Part shown: positions 37,861 to 46,601 of the stretch, piece by piece | Layout of the letters: each line of letters opens with the position of its first letter | How positions within the stretch are numbered: position 1 is the first letter of the stretch | Assembly (NCBI GenBank): GCA_049487715.1 | Contig: CP150559.1 | Location: forward strand, 663,748-727,747 | Length of the DNA stretch: 64,000 nucleotides | Source of the DNA: Pycnococcus provasolii | Lineage: Eukaryota; Chlorophyta; Pseudoscourfieldiophyceae; Pseudoscourfieldiales | Reading direction: 5' to 3' | The notes under the pieces: generated by a model | The model's database searches: none | What the model was told of the DNA's origin: nothing | The model's input: only the letters and a program-made list of their open reading frames with translations | Position numbers and translations under genes: made by a program

Positions 37861-40806
37861 ATGCCCGGCCTCGCGCAGAACATACCCACCTCGGGCATAC
37901 GGCGACTCGAAGCATCGCTCGACGCACTCGCAAACAGGTACAACGAGCGCGACATCGCCGCGGCCGAGGCGGAGGCGAGCCGCGCTGCTGCCGCAGCTGC
38001 GGAAGCTTCGGCGCAGGTGGACGACCTGCGTGAAAGGCTGGGTCGGGCGGAACGTGCTCTTGCGCCGTTCGGGGGCGTGGAGCACGCCGTCACAAGCCTG
38101 AGCATGGCGCAGGACATCGTCGCGCACGCCCAGTCGGAGGCACGGCGGAGGACAGTGGATGCGGAGCGTGCGGAAGGCCGACTCGCCGCTTCGGAAGAGG
38201 AGGTGGCACACCTGCGCGAGCGCATCGTGGCACTCGAGGAGGAGCTTATGGATGCTGATGCCGCCGGACGTGCCCTGGCAGCTCGCCTTATGGATGCTGA
38301 TGCCGCCGGACGTGCCCTGGCAGCTCGCCTTAACGCTTCGACAACACCTTCAGCTCCAACTCCCACGACAATAACTCCCACGAGCACGTGGGCAGGAAAA
38401 CAGCTCGATGCTGCCACGAGGCGCGCTGACATTGCGGAGCGACAAGTGAGGGAGAAGGATGCTCGTGTGGTACAGCTTGAAGCGGAGCGTTCGTCGCTGG
38501 AAATCGAGGTGGAGAGCCGCAGGAAGAGGGAGACGGCAGCGGAGGCGGCTTCTGAGGACGCGCTCCGCGAGGTGGAGGCTTTGAGAAAACATGCGGCGGC
38601 GGCGGCATGCAGTCAGAGCGAGGAGGCGGCTGAGCTCGCGAAGCAATTAGAGGAAATGCGCGCGGACATTGCCGAGTCCAAGCGTGCTGCGGCTGACAAG
38701 GATGAGCAGCATCAGACGGAGTACAAAAAGCGCACCAAGGAGGTTGAAGATCTGCGCACTTTGTTCGATCAGGCAAAATTAGACGCAAGAAGAGCGAAGG
38801 AGGATAGCGCGGCAGAACGATCCGAGCTCGAGCAACGAGTGATGGCGCATGAAAAGGCGGCTGAAAGCGCTGCGAAATCAGGCTCGAAAGAAGCGAAGGA
38901 GTTGGAGGCGCGCGTTGTGACGGCTGAGGCGAAGGCGAAAGAGGCGCTTGAGAAAGTTGCGCACGCTGAGGCAAAAGAGGCTGCGGCACGTGGCGAGGCT
39001 GCGGAGATGTCGGTGGAGAGAAATGCATTGGCAAAGGCAAAGGTTGATGCGGAAGCGCAGCGCGATGAGGCGAAAGCGACGGCAGACCAGGCCGCGACTG
39101 GTCATGCGGAAGTTCTGGGCAAGTTCAAGGAGCGTGTCAAGCAGCTGCAGGGGAGCTGCGAAGAAGCAAAGGCGAATGCCCAGAAGGCGACAGCGGAAAA
39201 AGCGGCGTTGCAAGAACAGATGAATGAGCTAGAAGCGCGTCTCCGCGCTGCAGATCAGGCTGCCACAGATGGTGATAGCGAGACCCGCGAGCGGTACGAG
39301 CAGCGTATCTCAGATCTGAAGGCGGAGCTCGGACATGAGCGCGAACGTTCGGAGAGGCTGGAGAAGGTGGCTGACGAAAAGTCTCGTGGCGGCGAGAAAG
39401 AGGTGGGCGATCTGCAAGGCAAGTTGCGATTACTTGAAGAGCGCATTGCCGATTTGGACGCGGCACGATCTAAGGCGGAAGCGGAAAGCGATCGATATAA
39501 ATCGATGGCAAACGAATCATCTCGGAAGGACAATGAGGACCTGAAGGCGATGAGCGTGCGCCTTTTCCAGCTGGAGACGGAGCTTGCCGAAGCCACGAAA
39601 TCGGCAGAACGTGCGCAAGCCGTGGATTCAGAGAGCGAGCGGCTGCGCGAGCGCATCGCAACTCTCGAGAGAGAGCTCGAAGAAAATGAGCGCAATGCGA
39701 GTGCAGCTGTTAAACAAGCGGAAGAATCAAGCCAAGGCACGGCAAAGGCTCTCGAAGCTCTTCGCGCGAAGCACGCGAGCCTGAACGAACAACTCGCAGC
39801 GGAGTCATCGCGCGTGGAATCTCTGGAAGAGGAGAAGTACGGCCTCATCGAGGAAATTGAGCAGGCGAGGGAAAGCGCTTCGTCGTCGGGATCGCACGAG
39901 CAAAATCTTCGCGAGCAGCTCGCCAGCGCGGAATCGCGTATGAAGCAAATCGAGGAGGAGAAGTACGGTCTTGCTGCCGAGCTCGAGAGCTGGGGATCGC
40001 GTATGAAGCAAGTCGAGGAAGAGAAGTACGGTCTTGCTGCCGAGCTCGAGGCGGAAAGAGAAAGGAGCAAGTCCGCGGCGGTGGATCTGGAGAGGGACCT
40101 TCGCGAACAGCTCGCCAGCGCGGAATCGCGTATGAAGCAAGTCGAGGAAGAGAAGTACGGTCTTGCTGCCGAGCTCGAGGCAGCTGAACAGGCAAAGAAG
40201 CCACCACCGCCTCCACCGCCGCGAAAGCCGGCGATGGAGCTGGACAGCTCATCGATGTGCATACGTGGGATGTTCCTCGCACCGAAATCCAAGTCGGGAG
40301 AAGGAATGCCAGTACCTCTGTGCGAGTGCAACGTTCGCATCTCTGGACAGGGCATTCAACTCGAGGCGGCGGATCCCAAATCGAGTGGCGCAAAAGCTCT
40401 GTCGAACCGCAAGGATGCCTTTAGCCTTTTTGAGCTTGCGCAATTTGCCGTGAATTCAGAGTCGGGGACGTTCATCTTCGAGGTGCCATCTGACAATGGA
40501 AGTACGGCATATGGCATCCAGGTGACTCCTGCTACAAGCCAGGCAATTCAAAAGGTCGTAATGTGCTTCATCGAGGAAAAGATGGAACAGATGAATGGCG
40601 GCAAGTCACCTGCATCTCGGCCGCCTCCACCGCCTCCGCCGCGTGAGCAGCCCGACTATTCTTCTAACGTTCAGTCGGCTGCGGGTGCCGTGCTCGACTC
40701 GACGTCCTCCGCGGAGGATGCAGAGTCTTCCGCGAAGAAGAAGTTTTCGCTTCGACGTGCTATTGGCATGCGTGGCAAGAGCAAGCACGACGAGTCAACT
40801 TCTTGA
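37861..40806 (+). CDS. Long coiled-coil protein with a C-terminal globular domain
   Basis: The 981-residue protein is almost entirely heptad-rich coiled coil from about residue 15 to 775, very rich in Glu, Ala, Lys and Arg. Near its end the segment SRMKQVEEEKYGLAAELE is repeated three or four times with nearly identical DNA. A Pro run (PPPPPPPRKP) leads to a compact domain at about 795-925 (MCIRGMFLAPKSKSGEGMPV; FELAQFAVNSESGTFIFEVP), unrecognised but possibly PH-like. A second Pro run and a Ser-rich basic tail end the protein. The design suggests a tether or cytoskeletal scaffold. The first ATG is at 37861. Confidence 0.75.
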   Translation: MPGLAQNIPTSGIRRLEASLDALANRYNERDIAAAEAEASRAAAAAAEASAQVDDLRERLGRAERALAPFGGVEHAVTSLSMAQDIVAHAQSEARRRTVDAERAEGRLAASEEEVAHLRERIVALEEELMDADAAGRALAARLMDADAAGRALAARLNASTTPSAPTPTTITPTSTWAGKQLDAATRRADIAERQVREKDARVVQLEAERSSLEIEVESRRKRETAAEAASEDALREVEALRKHAAAAACSQSEEAAELAKQLEEMRADIAESKRAAADKDEQHQTEYKKRTKEVEDLRTLFDQAKLDARRAKEDSAAERSELEQRVMAHEKAAESAAKSGSKEAKELEARVVTAEAKAKEALEKVAHAEAKEAAARGEAAEMSVERNALAKAKVDAEAQRDEAKATADQAATGHAEVLGKFKERVKQLQGSCEEAKANAQKATAEKAALQEQMNELEARLRAADQAATDGDSETRERYEQRISDLKAELGHERERSERLEKVADEKSRGGEKEVGDLQGKLRLLEERIADLDAARSKAEAESDRYKSMANESSRKDNEDLKAMSVRLFQLETELAEATKSAERAQAVDSESERLRERIATLERELEENERNASAAVKQAEESSQGTAKALEALRAKHASLNEQLAAESSRVESLEEEKYGLIEEIEQARESASSSGSHEQNLREQLASAESRMKQIEEEKYGLAAELESWGSRMKQVEEEKYGLAAELEAERERSKSAAVDLERDLREQLASAESRMKQVEEEKYGLAAELEAAEQAKKPPPPPPPRKPAMELDSSSMCIRGMFLAPKSKSGEGMPVPLCECNVRISGQGIQLEAADPKSSGAKALSNRKDAFSLFELAQFAVNSESGTFIFEVPSDNGSTAYGIQVTPATSQAIQKVVMCFIEEKMEQMNGGKSPASRPPPPPPPREQPDYSSNVQSAAGAVLDSTSSAEDAESSAKKKFSLRRAIGMRGKSKHDESTS
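38245..38328 (+). repeat. Perfect 2 x 42-base coding tandem repeat
   Basis: Two exactly identical 42-base units encode LMDADAAGRALAAR twice in the coiled-coil protein. Forty-two bases are two heptads, so register is kept. Zero divergence suggests a very recent duplication. Confidence 0.95.
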
Positions 40807-40945
40807 CATCTCTCTCCATCGAAATGTGGAGGAGCCTCTACGCCCCTTCCCCCCTCCCACCCAAATTTTTATTATTGTGTGAATTTTTGTTACCATAGAA
40901 CCCTTTTAAATGCTTTTCAACCATCAACGCACGGTCCATATCAGC

Positions 40946-42481
40946 CTACATGTGAATTGGCTTGTCGTACGTGGCCATCGCTGCCTCCTTCACAGCTTCA
41001 GACAGCGTGGGGTGACCGTGGCAGACCCTTGCGATGTCCTCGGTCGAGCCACCGTACTCCATGGCAAGCGCGCACTCCATGATGAGCTCTCCGGCAGCGT
41101 TGCCCATGATGTGCGCTCCAAGAATCTTATCCGTGCCCTTCTCAGCGACGAACTTCACCATACCGGCGGAGTCGTTGTTGGCGCGTGCACGCGAGTTGGC
41201 CATCATCGAGAACGTTCCCTTGGTGTATTCGATGCCCTGCTCCTTGCACTGCTCCTCCGTCAGGCCTACCCACGCCACCTCGGGGTGCGTGTACAGGATG
41301 CTCGGCACGTTGGCGTAGTTCACGTGTCCGTGCTTACCAGCCATCGTTTCCACGCACGCCACGCCATCCTCCTCAGCCTTGTGAGCAAGCATGGGTCCGG
41401 GAATGCAGTCGCCAATGGCGTAAATGCCGGGGACGTTCGTCTTGAAGTCGTGGTCCACCTCAATCATCCCGCGGTTCATCTTGACGCCAAGCGCCTCGAG
41501 GCCAAGTCCCTCCGTGAATGGGCGCCGCCCGATGGATACGAGCGCGTAGTCGCACTCAAGCGTCTCCGCATCTCCGCCCGCCGCGGGCTCAATCGTCAGC
41601 TTGATGGAGTCTCCGTTGCGCTCGGCAGCCGTCACCTTCGTCTTGTACTTGAACTTGAATCCTTCCTTCTTGAGCTGTCGCTCCATCGTCTTGCGGATTT
41701 CGCCGTCCATGCTGGGAACCATGTGCGGCAGGAACTCGACGACGGTGATTTCCGCGCCGAGGCGCGACCAGACGCTCGCCATCTCCAGCCCGATGATGCC
41801 GCCTCCGATGCAGACAAGGTGCTTAGGAACCTCCTTGAGCGCGATGGCGCCCGTGCTGCTGACAATGCGCTCCTCGTCAATGGGCACGCCGGGAAGCGGC
41901 GTCACCTCGCTGCCGGTGGCGATGAGAATGTTCTTCGTCTGAATCGTCTCCTCGCCACCCTCGCTGAGCGCCACCTTCACCTCACCGGACTTGGGAATGC
42001 TACCCCAGCCCTTCGAGTACGTCACCTTGTTCTTCTTGAAGAGTCCCTCAATACCCGACGTGAGCCCCGTGACGGCGTCATCCTTGGACTTCATCATGCC
42101 CTCGACGCTGATGCTGACGTCGCCGACGGTGATTCCGTACTTCTCGAAGTTGTGCTTAGCGTCGTGGTAGTGGTGGCTGGCGTTGAGCAGCGCCTTGGAA
42201 GGGATGCACCCGACGTTCAGGCACGTTCCTCCGAGCGAGCCTCGTCCTTCGACGCACGTCACCTTCATTCCGAGCTGAGCCGCCTTGATGGCTGCGACGT
42301 ACCCTCCAGGCCCTCCCCCGATCACGACGAGGTCCTGCATCTCCCCCGCCGCCGCTGACGCGAACGGGCGCGCGAGTTGCATCGCCGCCGTTTGCGAGGC
42401 GAGCGGTGCGAGTTGCTTCGTGGAGAGGACGGTGACTCTCTTGACCATCCTTGTTGCGAACGAGGCCATGGCGACGGACAT
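40946..42481 (-). CDS. DLD: Mitochondrial dihydrolipoamide dehydrogenase (E3)
   Basis: The 511-residue flavoprotein reoxidises dihydrolipoamide in pyruvate, 2-oxoglutarate and branched-chain dehydrogenase complexes and in glycine cleavage. A presequence (to about residue 47) precedes the FAD motif VVIGGGPGGYVAAIKAAQLG. The redox disulphide is in GGTCLNVGCIPSK (C87, C92). The NAD motif GGGIIGLEMASVWSRLGAEI and the C-terminal catalytic His-Glu in CHGHPTLSEAVKEA are intact. Full length and no odd features. The presequence and close similarity to mitochondrial E3 favour mitochondria over plastid. Confidence 0.96.
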   Translation of the reverse strand: MSVAMASFATRMVKRVTVLSTKQLAPLASQTAAMQLARPFASAAAGEMQDLVVIGGGPGGYVAAIKAAQLGMKVTCVEGRGSLGGTCLNVGCIPSKALLNASHHYHDAKHNFEKYGITVGDVSISVEGMMKSKDDAVTGLTSGIEGLFKKNKVTYSKGWGSIPKSGEVKVALSEGGEETIQTKNILIATGSEVTPLPGVPIDEERIVSSTGAIALKEVPKHLVCIGGGIIGLEMASVWSRLGAEITVVEFLPHMVPSMDGEIRKTMERQLKKEGFKFKYKTKVTAAERNGDSIKLTIEPAAGGDAETLECDYALVSIGRRPFTEGLGLEALGVKMNRGMIEVDHDFKTNVPGIYAIGDCIPGPMLAHKAEEDGVACVETMAGKHGHVNYANVPSILYTHPEVAWVGLTEEQCKEQGIEYTKGTFSMMANSRARANNDSAGMVKFVAEKGTDKILGAHIMGNAAGELIMECALAMEYGGSTEDIARVCHGHPTLSEAVKEAAMATYDKPIHM

Positions 42482-42898
42482 GTCTGCCGACGCGTCTTTC
42501 TTTCGCTTGTGTGTGTTGTTGTTGACGTAGGCGGACGAGGAGGGTTTCCCGCATTATTCGCTGGAACAGGACCAGGACCAAAAGTCCCCGGACCCTTGGA
42601 CCTTCCCCCTTCGTGATACTTGGACTGGCATTGGCTCGCCTGCCACTCTGCACCTCCCTCCCCTCCCATCACATCGAAGGAAGGGAGGGCCCGCACAAAG
42701 CTTCGTTACCAAACCAAACCCGGCCCGGCCTCCTCGCACGCCCTTCCCTCGCCCTTCTTTCCTGCTGCGGGAGGAAGGAGGGGACTCCCCCTCTGAACCA
42801 GGGCTAGGGCCACTGCTTGACTCCTTTCGTCGTCCTTCGTTTGGGACCACACAACTTCATCAGGGGCCCAACCACCTCTCACACTTCCCTCTCGTGTG
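42482..42898. promoter_or_regulatory. Divergent promoter region
   Basis: The gap between the E3 and WHEP-like genes holds a TTG-rich patch (42510-42525) and GC-rich sequence with repeated GGGAGG/CCTCCC words at 42656-42785. No telomere-like word and no gene were found. Confidence 0.35.
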
Positions 42899-43876
42899 AT
42901 GCTCGCCAACGTGATCGCACACGGAACACGCGCGCGCGCAGTATGGCGACGACGAACGCAACGACGAGCTGTGCAGGGGAACGCGGGCGCGACCGTCACG
43001 ACGCCGACGCTGCCCCAGCCGGCTGTCAACACGCCGAACGACGGCGTGCGTCCCACCGTTAAGGATGTTCGGAGAATTAGCAAAGGAGACGCCGCGAGAA
43101 AGAGAGGCACGGGTAGCCGCAACGTCGCTCACAGGCTCAACTCAGACGAGGCGAAAGATTTCGACGTCGCAAGACAGCGCGCTGGGTACGTGTGCACAAA
43201 GGGAACGGGATACAGGCGAGAGAGAGGAGGGGCGCCGCTCGTGAACACGTGGCTGCTCTGGTGCGACGCAATGGCCGTGCCGTCTATATGTCTGCACAGA
43301 GGCTCGGGATCTGAGTCGAAAGACCAAGTCGGCGTGGACACGAGCCCGCTGAGAGTTGAGAAGCACGTCGACGCGCCGCTGAGAGCGTGGGTCCTCGAAG
43401 TCGCCACCAAGCACGGCGCGCACCTTGTCGACGACGACGACGTTCGGTACGCGCAAAACGACTTGGACGACGAACGCAAACGTGCCGAGGCTCGCGAATG
43501 CCTTCCCACCCGTGAGCAATTCGACATGGCGGAACGGCGCGTGAGGGAGCAGGGCGACGTCGTGCGAGCCATAAAGGAGAAAGGGCATGGAAACCAGCAT
43601 CCAGAAGTGGCTGCGGCGGTGGTCGTGCTTAAGCAAGCTAAGGCGGAGCTCGAAGAGCTGCATGCCGCCGTGGAGGAGGTGGAACGCATTGAGCAGGAGG
43701 CGCGTGACGTGCTCAAGGCACGCATGGACGCGCTCGTCGAGGATGCTATCTGGAAGCTGCCGCGCCGCCGCTTGCTGTTCGAGTTGCCCGATCGCGCGAC
43801 AGCCAAGGCATTTGCCGCCGAGGTGGTTGAAGCAACGGGCATCCAAAAGGCGATTGGAAGAGCAAAGCAGTTGTAA
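42899..43876 (+). CDS. Uncharacterised protein with a WHEP-like helical hairpin
   Basis: The 325-residue product begins with an Arg-rich segment (ARAVWRRRTQRRAVQ) that could be an organelle presequence. The central domain (about residues 80-190; VNTWLLWCDAMAVPSICLHR) is unrecognised. Residues about 205-260 (FDMAERRVREQGDVVRAIKE and AAAVVVLKQAKAELEELHAA) match the WHEP helix-turn-helix, including the QGDVVRxxK signature found as an appendix of aminoacyl-tRNA synthetases, where it binds tRNA or partners. No synthetase catalytic motifs are present. The C-terminal domain (LLFELPDRATAKAFAAEVVE) is unknown. The gene is convergent with the ABC1 kinase, 45 bases between stops. Confidence 0.72.
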   Translation: MLANVIAHGTRARAVWRRRTQRRAVQGNAGATVTTPTLPQPAVNTPNDGVRPTVKDVRRISKGDAARKRGTGSRNVAHRLNSDEAKDFDVARQRAGYVCTKGTGYRRERGGAPLVNTWLLWCDAMAVPSICLHRGSGSESKDQVGVDTSPLRVEKHVDAPLRAWVLEVATKHGAHLVDDDDVRYAQNDLDDERKRAEARECLPTREQFDMAERRVREQGDVVRAIKEKGHGNQHPEVAAAVVVLKQAKAELEELHAAVEEVERIEQEARDVLKARMDALVEDAIWKLPRRRLLFELPDRATAKAFAAEVVEATGIQKAIGRAKQL

Positions 43877-43921
43877 CAAAATATCATACATTTTCTTATT
43901 TACAACACAAATGATATATTT

Positions 43922-45841
43922 TTAGATGTTGCCCGTGCGTACGGCGCGGCTTGCGGCCAAAATTCCACGCTCGCAGGCTGCACGCAAAGGTACACGGGCA
44001 ACGCGCGCCCAAGCTTTCGGCGCGCGCGATAGCAGGCGCATCGCGGCGCGTGAGATGCGGCCAACGCTGGCGATGCTTGGTACCGTTGCGCTCGAAATGC
44101 CTCCACCTAACAGAGACGCACGAAGGCCGTCGGCGAGTGCGTGTCGGGTCGCGTCGGCGTCAGGCGACAATAGGCGTCGAGCTGCCGACTCGGCGGCACG
44201 TGCAAGAAGTTCGGCATCCTCCTTCTCCTCGCGCGGATCTGGCAAAAATTTCCCAAAAGAAGAGGAGGAGGAGGAGGAGGAGCACGACGACGACACACTG
44301 CCACGTTGCTGCCGCCTCTGTTCCGCAGCTCCGCGCAATGTGGCCAGCAGTGCCTTTGCGCGATCCCACCGCACGCCACCACGCTCGTCGACGGAGAGCT
44401 GCCAGAGAAGCTCGCCGTCATCAGCCCGAATGAGTTCGCGCACTGCGTCAGGGTATGCGGCTCTCACTGCGTCGAAGCCCGGGTACAGCGCATTGGCTGT
44501 TCCTTCGAGGCTTGCAAGCGCACGCGCGATGGTCGCGTGGCGCTGTGGCACGCGAAATCCAATGTCCGGCTGCGAAAGCGCGGAGACGACTGCCGCCGCC
44601 GCACGCGTGATTGCCATCTGTGAGCCGCCGTTGCCGTCGCCGCTGCCGCCGCTGTCGTCGTCTCGTTGCAGCGCCTCCGTGAGCGCAGTCGCCGCCTTGC
44701 GGGCATCCGCCTCCTCTGGCAGAAAGCCAAGGGCATGAAGATCATCCGCAAGCCGAGCTCCATCGCGATTCATGAAATGAACGATGCTTCGCGCAAACGC
44801 CGCGCGGTCGGGAGGTGGCACGACGATGCATGCGCCAAAGTCGAGGTACGCGAGGTTCCCGCGAGGCGTTGCTAAAAGATTGCCCGGATGTGGATCCGCG
44901 TGCATGAGCCCGACGCCGAGCAGCTGCTTGCAGCTCAGCCGAACGCCACGGCGCAGCAGCTCGCTCCGCGCCGCATCGCTGCTTGCGCCAACATCCGCGA
45001 GTGCATTCGCATCGTCGAGCTTGGCGCCGTCGACCCAGTCGAGGCATAGCACGCGCTCCGTGGTGAGATGGCGATGCACGGCGGGCGCGACGACTCCGTG
45101 CTCGTTGCCGTAGAGTGTTCGAAACGCCGCGCACTTTTCTGCCTCGCGCGTGTAGTCGAGCTCCTCGAACGCTGCAGCCATGAGCTCGTCGACGATGGTG
45201 GGCGCCGCCGGCGACGCTAGTTTCGACGACGCGAGCACCTCGGTTATGCGGCGCAAGACGTGCGCGTCGAGCCTGAGCGCGTCCGCCGCGCCCGGTCTTC
45301 TGATTTTCAGCGCAACGCGCCGTCCGTCCGCAAGTTCAGCGCGGTGCACTTGTCCCAGCGACGCCGCTGCGACGGGCGTGGTATCGATGCGCTTGAAAGC
45401 GGTAGACGCGTTCGGTAGCTCGGAGTGCACGACGCGCATCGCCACCTCACCATCGAACGGTGGGACGGAGTCGTGCAGCTCGCGCAGCGCAGCTCTGTGC
45501 GGCGCGGGCATGATATCCGGTCTCGTCGCAAGCATCTGCCCGAGCTTTACCCAAGCAGGCCCGAGTCGTATGAGCGCGTCTTTGAGAAGGAGCGCACGCT
45601 GCGGCGCGGGCACGTACCCGATCACGGCGCGCAGGCGCAGCGTGGATAGCGTGGATACGATGGTGGCAGCTCGTGCGGATACGAGCAGAGGTTTGGACGC
45701 GAACTGCTGTCTGAGTTGTTCGTGGCAGTAGAAGGCTGGAGACGAGCGCGGTGGCGCGGACATGAGCAGACTCGACGACGCTTCCATCGTCGCGATCCTC
45801 GGTTTGTACTCTTCGTTTGTGGCTAGGAGGAGAGCGCCCAT
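43922..45841 (-). CDS. ABC1/UbiB-family atypical kinase (ADCK/ABC1K)
   Basis: The 639-residue protein belongs to the UbiB/COQ8/ABC1K family, ATPases or kinases that support quinone and prenyl-lipid metabolism in mitochondria or plastids. The KxGQ signature is in AWVKLGQMLATRPDIMP. The Ala-rich nucleotide loop is AAASLGQVHRAEL, the VAIK-like lysine is in VALKIRRPG, and the catalytic and metal sites are HADPHPGNLL and YLDFGA. A 240-residue C-terminal extension contains Ala-rich helices and a Ser run. The N-terminus is not a clear targeting peptide, so plastid or mitochondrial location is open. Confidence 0.92.
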   Translation of the reverse strand: MGALLLATNEEYKPRIATMEASSSLLMSAPPRSSPAFYCHEQLRQQFASKPLLVSARAATIVSTLSTLRLRAVIGYVPAPQRALLLKDALIRLGPAWVKLGQMLATRPDIMPAPHRAALRELHDSVPPFDGEVAMRVVHSELPNASTAFKRIDTTPVAAASLGQVHRAELADGRRVALKIRRPGAADALRLDAHVLRRITEVLASSKLASPAAPTIVDELMAAAFEELDYTREAEKCAAFRTLYGNEHGVVAPAVHRHLTTERVLCLDWVDGAKLDDANALADVGASSDAARSELLRRGVRLSCKQLLGVGLMHADPHPGNLLATPRGNLAYLDFGACIVVPPPDRAAFARSIVHFMNRDGARLADDLHALGFLPEEADARKAATALTEALQRDDDSGGSGDGNGGSQMAITRAAAAVVSALSQPDIGFRVPQRHATIARALASLEGTANALYPGFDAVRAAYPDAVRELIRADDGELLWQLSVDERGGVRWDRAKALLATLRGAAEQRRQQRGSVSSSCSSSSSSSSFGKFLPDPREEKEDAELLARAAESAARRLLSPDADATRHALADGLRASLLGGGISSATVPSIASVGRISRAAMRLLSRAPKAWARVARVPLRAACERGILAASRAVRTGNI

Positions 45842-45934
45842 GCAAGGCGGGCCACGGCGAAGCCGGTTGGGGGTTTGGAATCACTGGCCGCCCCGAACTC
45901 CCGAAGTAATTAACGTTCACCGCCGCACCGGAGG

Positions 45935-46426
45935 ATGGCCGCCGCCGAGTCGTTTCTCGCGGAGTTGGCGCACGTTGTGGGCTTCGACCGCGACATCGTC
46001 ACAGCTGTCGTGCCGGCATCCGTGCGCGTTGACAGCGAAAAGGGAACGTTCGCCTGCGACATTGACGTCGCCAAAAATCTCGCAAACAGGTACGGTACGT
46101 TGCACGGAGGTGCCGTCGCGACGATTGTCGACGTGTTTGGAACAGCGGCACTCGCGACGGTCAGCGATACTCTCGGTGTAAGCTTAGACCTGAACACGAC
46201 CTTTCTGAAAGGTACGCCTCTGGGTAGCGTCGTGCACGTGCATGCGAAGGTTCTTACAAAAACTCGCAGCGTTGCTGTCATCGAGGTGAACCTCGAGGCG
46301 ACCATCAACAACAGGCGTGTCAGAGTAGCACAGGGGCGTCACACGAAGTTTCTCAACGCTAAGGTGGAGCGCCAGCTTGTTGAAAGCAAGAAGCGCGGAG
46401 GAGGAGGCCCAAGCAGTAAACTGTAA
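45935..46426 (+). CDS. Hotdog-fold acyl-CoA thioesterase (ACOT13/PaaI type)
   Basis: The 163-residue product has the single hotdog domain of ACOT13-like thioesterases. NRYGTLHGGAVATIVDVFGT carries the HGG motif and the catalytic Asp position. LDLNTTFLKGTPLGSVVHVH and the TRSVAVIEVNLE strand complete the fold. It probably hydrolyses medium or long acyl-CoA, or a quinone-precursor thioester, as a tetramer. The head-to-head partner is the ABC1 kinase with only 93 bases between starts, including a TTGGGGGTTT word at 45868-45877. Confidence 0.88.
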   Translation: MAAAESFLAELAHVVGFDRDIVTAVVPASVRVDSEKGTFACDIDVAKNLANRYGTLHGGAVATIVDVFGTAALATVSDTLGVSLDLNTTFLKGTPLGSVVHVHAKVLTKTRSVAVIEVNLEATINNRRVRVAQGRHTKFLNAKVERQLVESKKRGGGGPSSKL

Positions 46427-46601
46427 CAATACTTCATCAATGAACCTTCAAGACGCACGAGGAAACTTAATACAAACTCAATTTCAGGATGCCCACCCCG
46501 AGCCGCGGGGCCCCCTATCTGGAAGAATCTTCCCTCCCCTCATTCATCTGCCGTTGGCGAATTTCATTTTTTTTCTTTTGTCGCTGCCGTCGTTAGTCGT
46601 G

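Noticed and set aside
40910-42358. Long plus-strand frame opposite dihydrolipoamide dehydrogenase
   Set aside because: It is the antisense shadow of a complete, certain gene in G+C-rich sequence.
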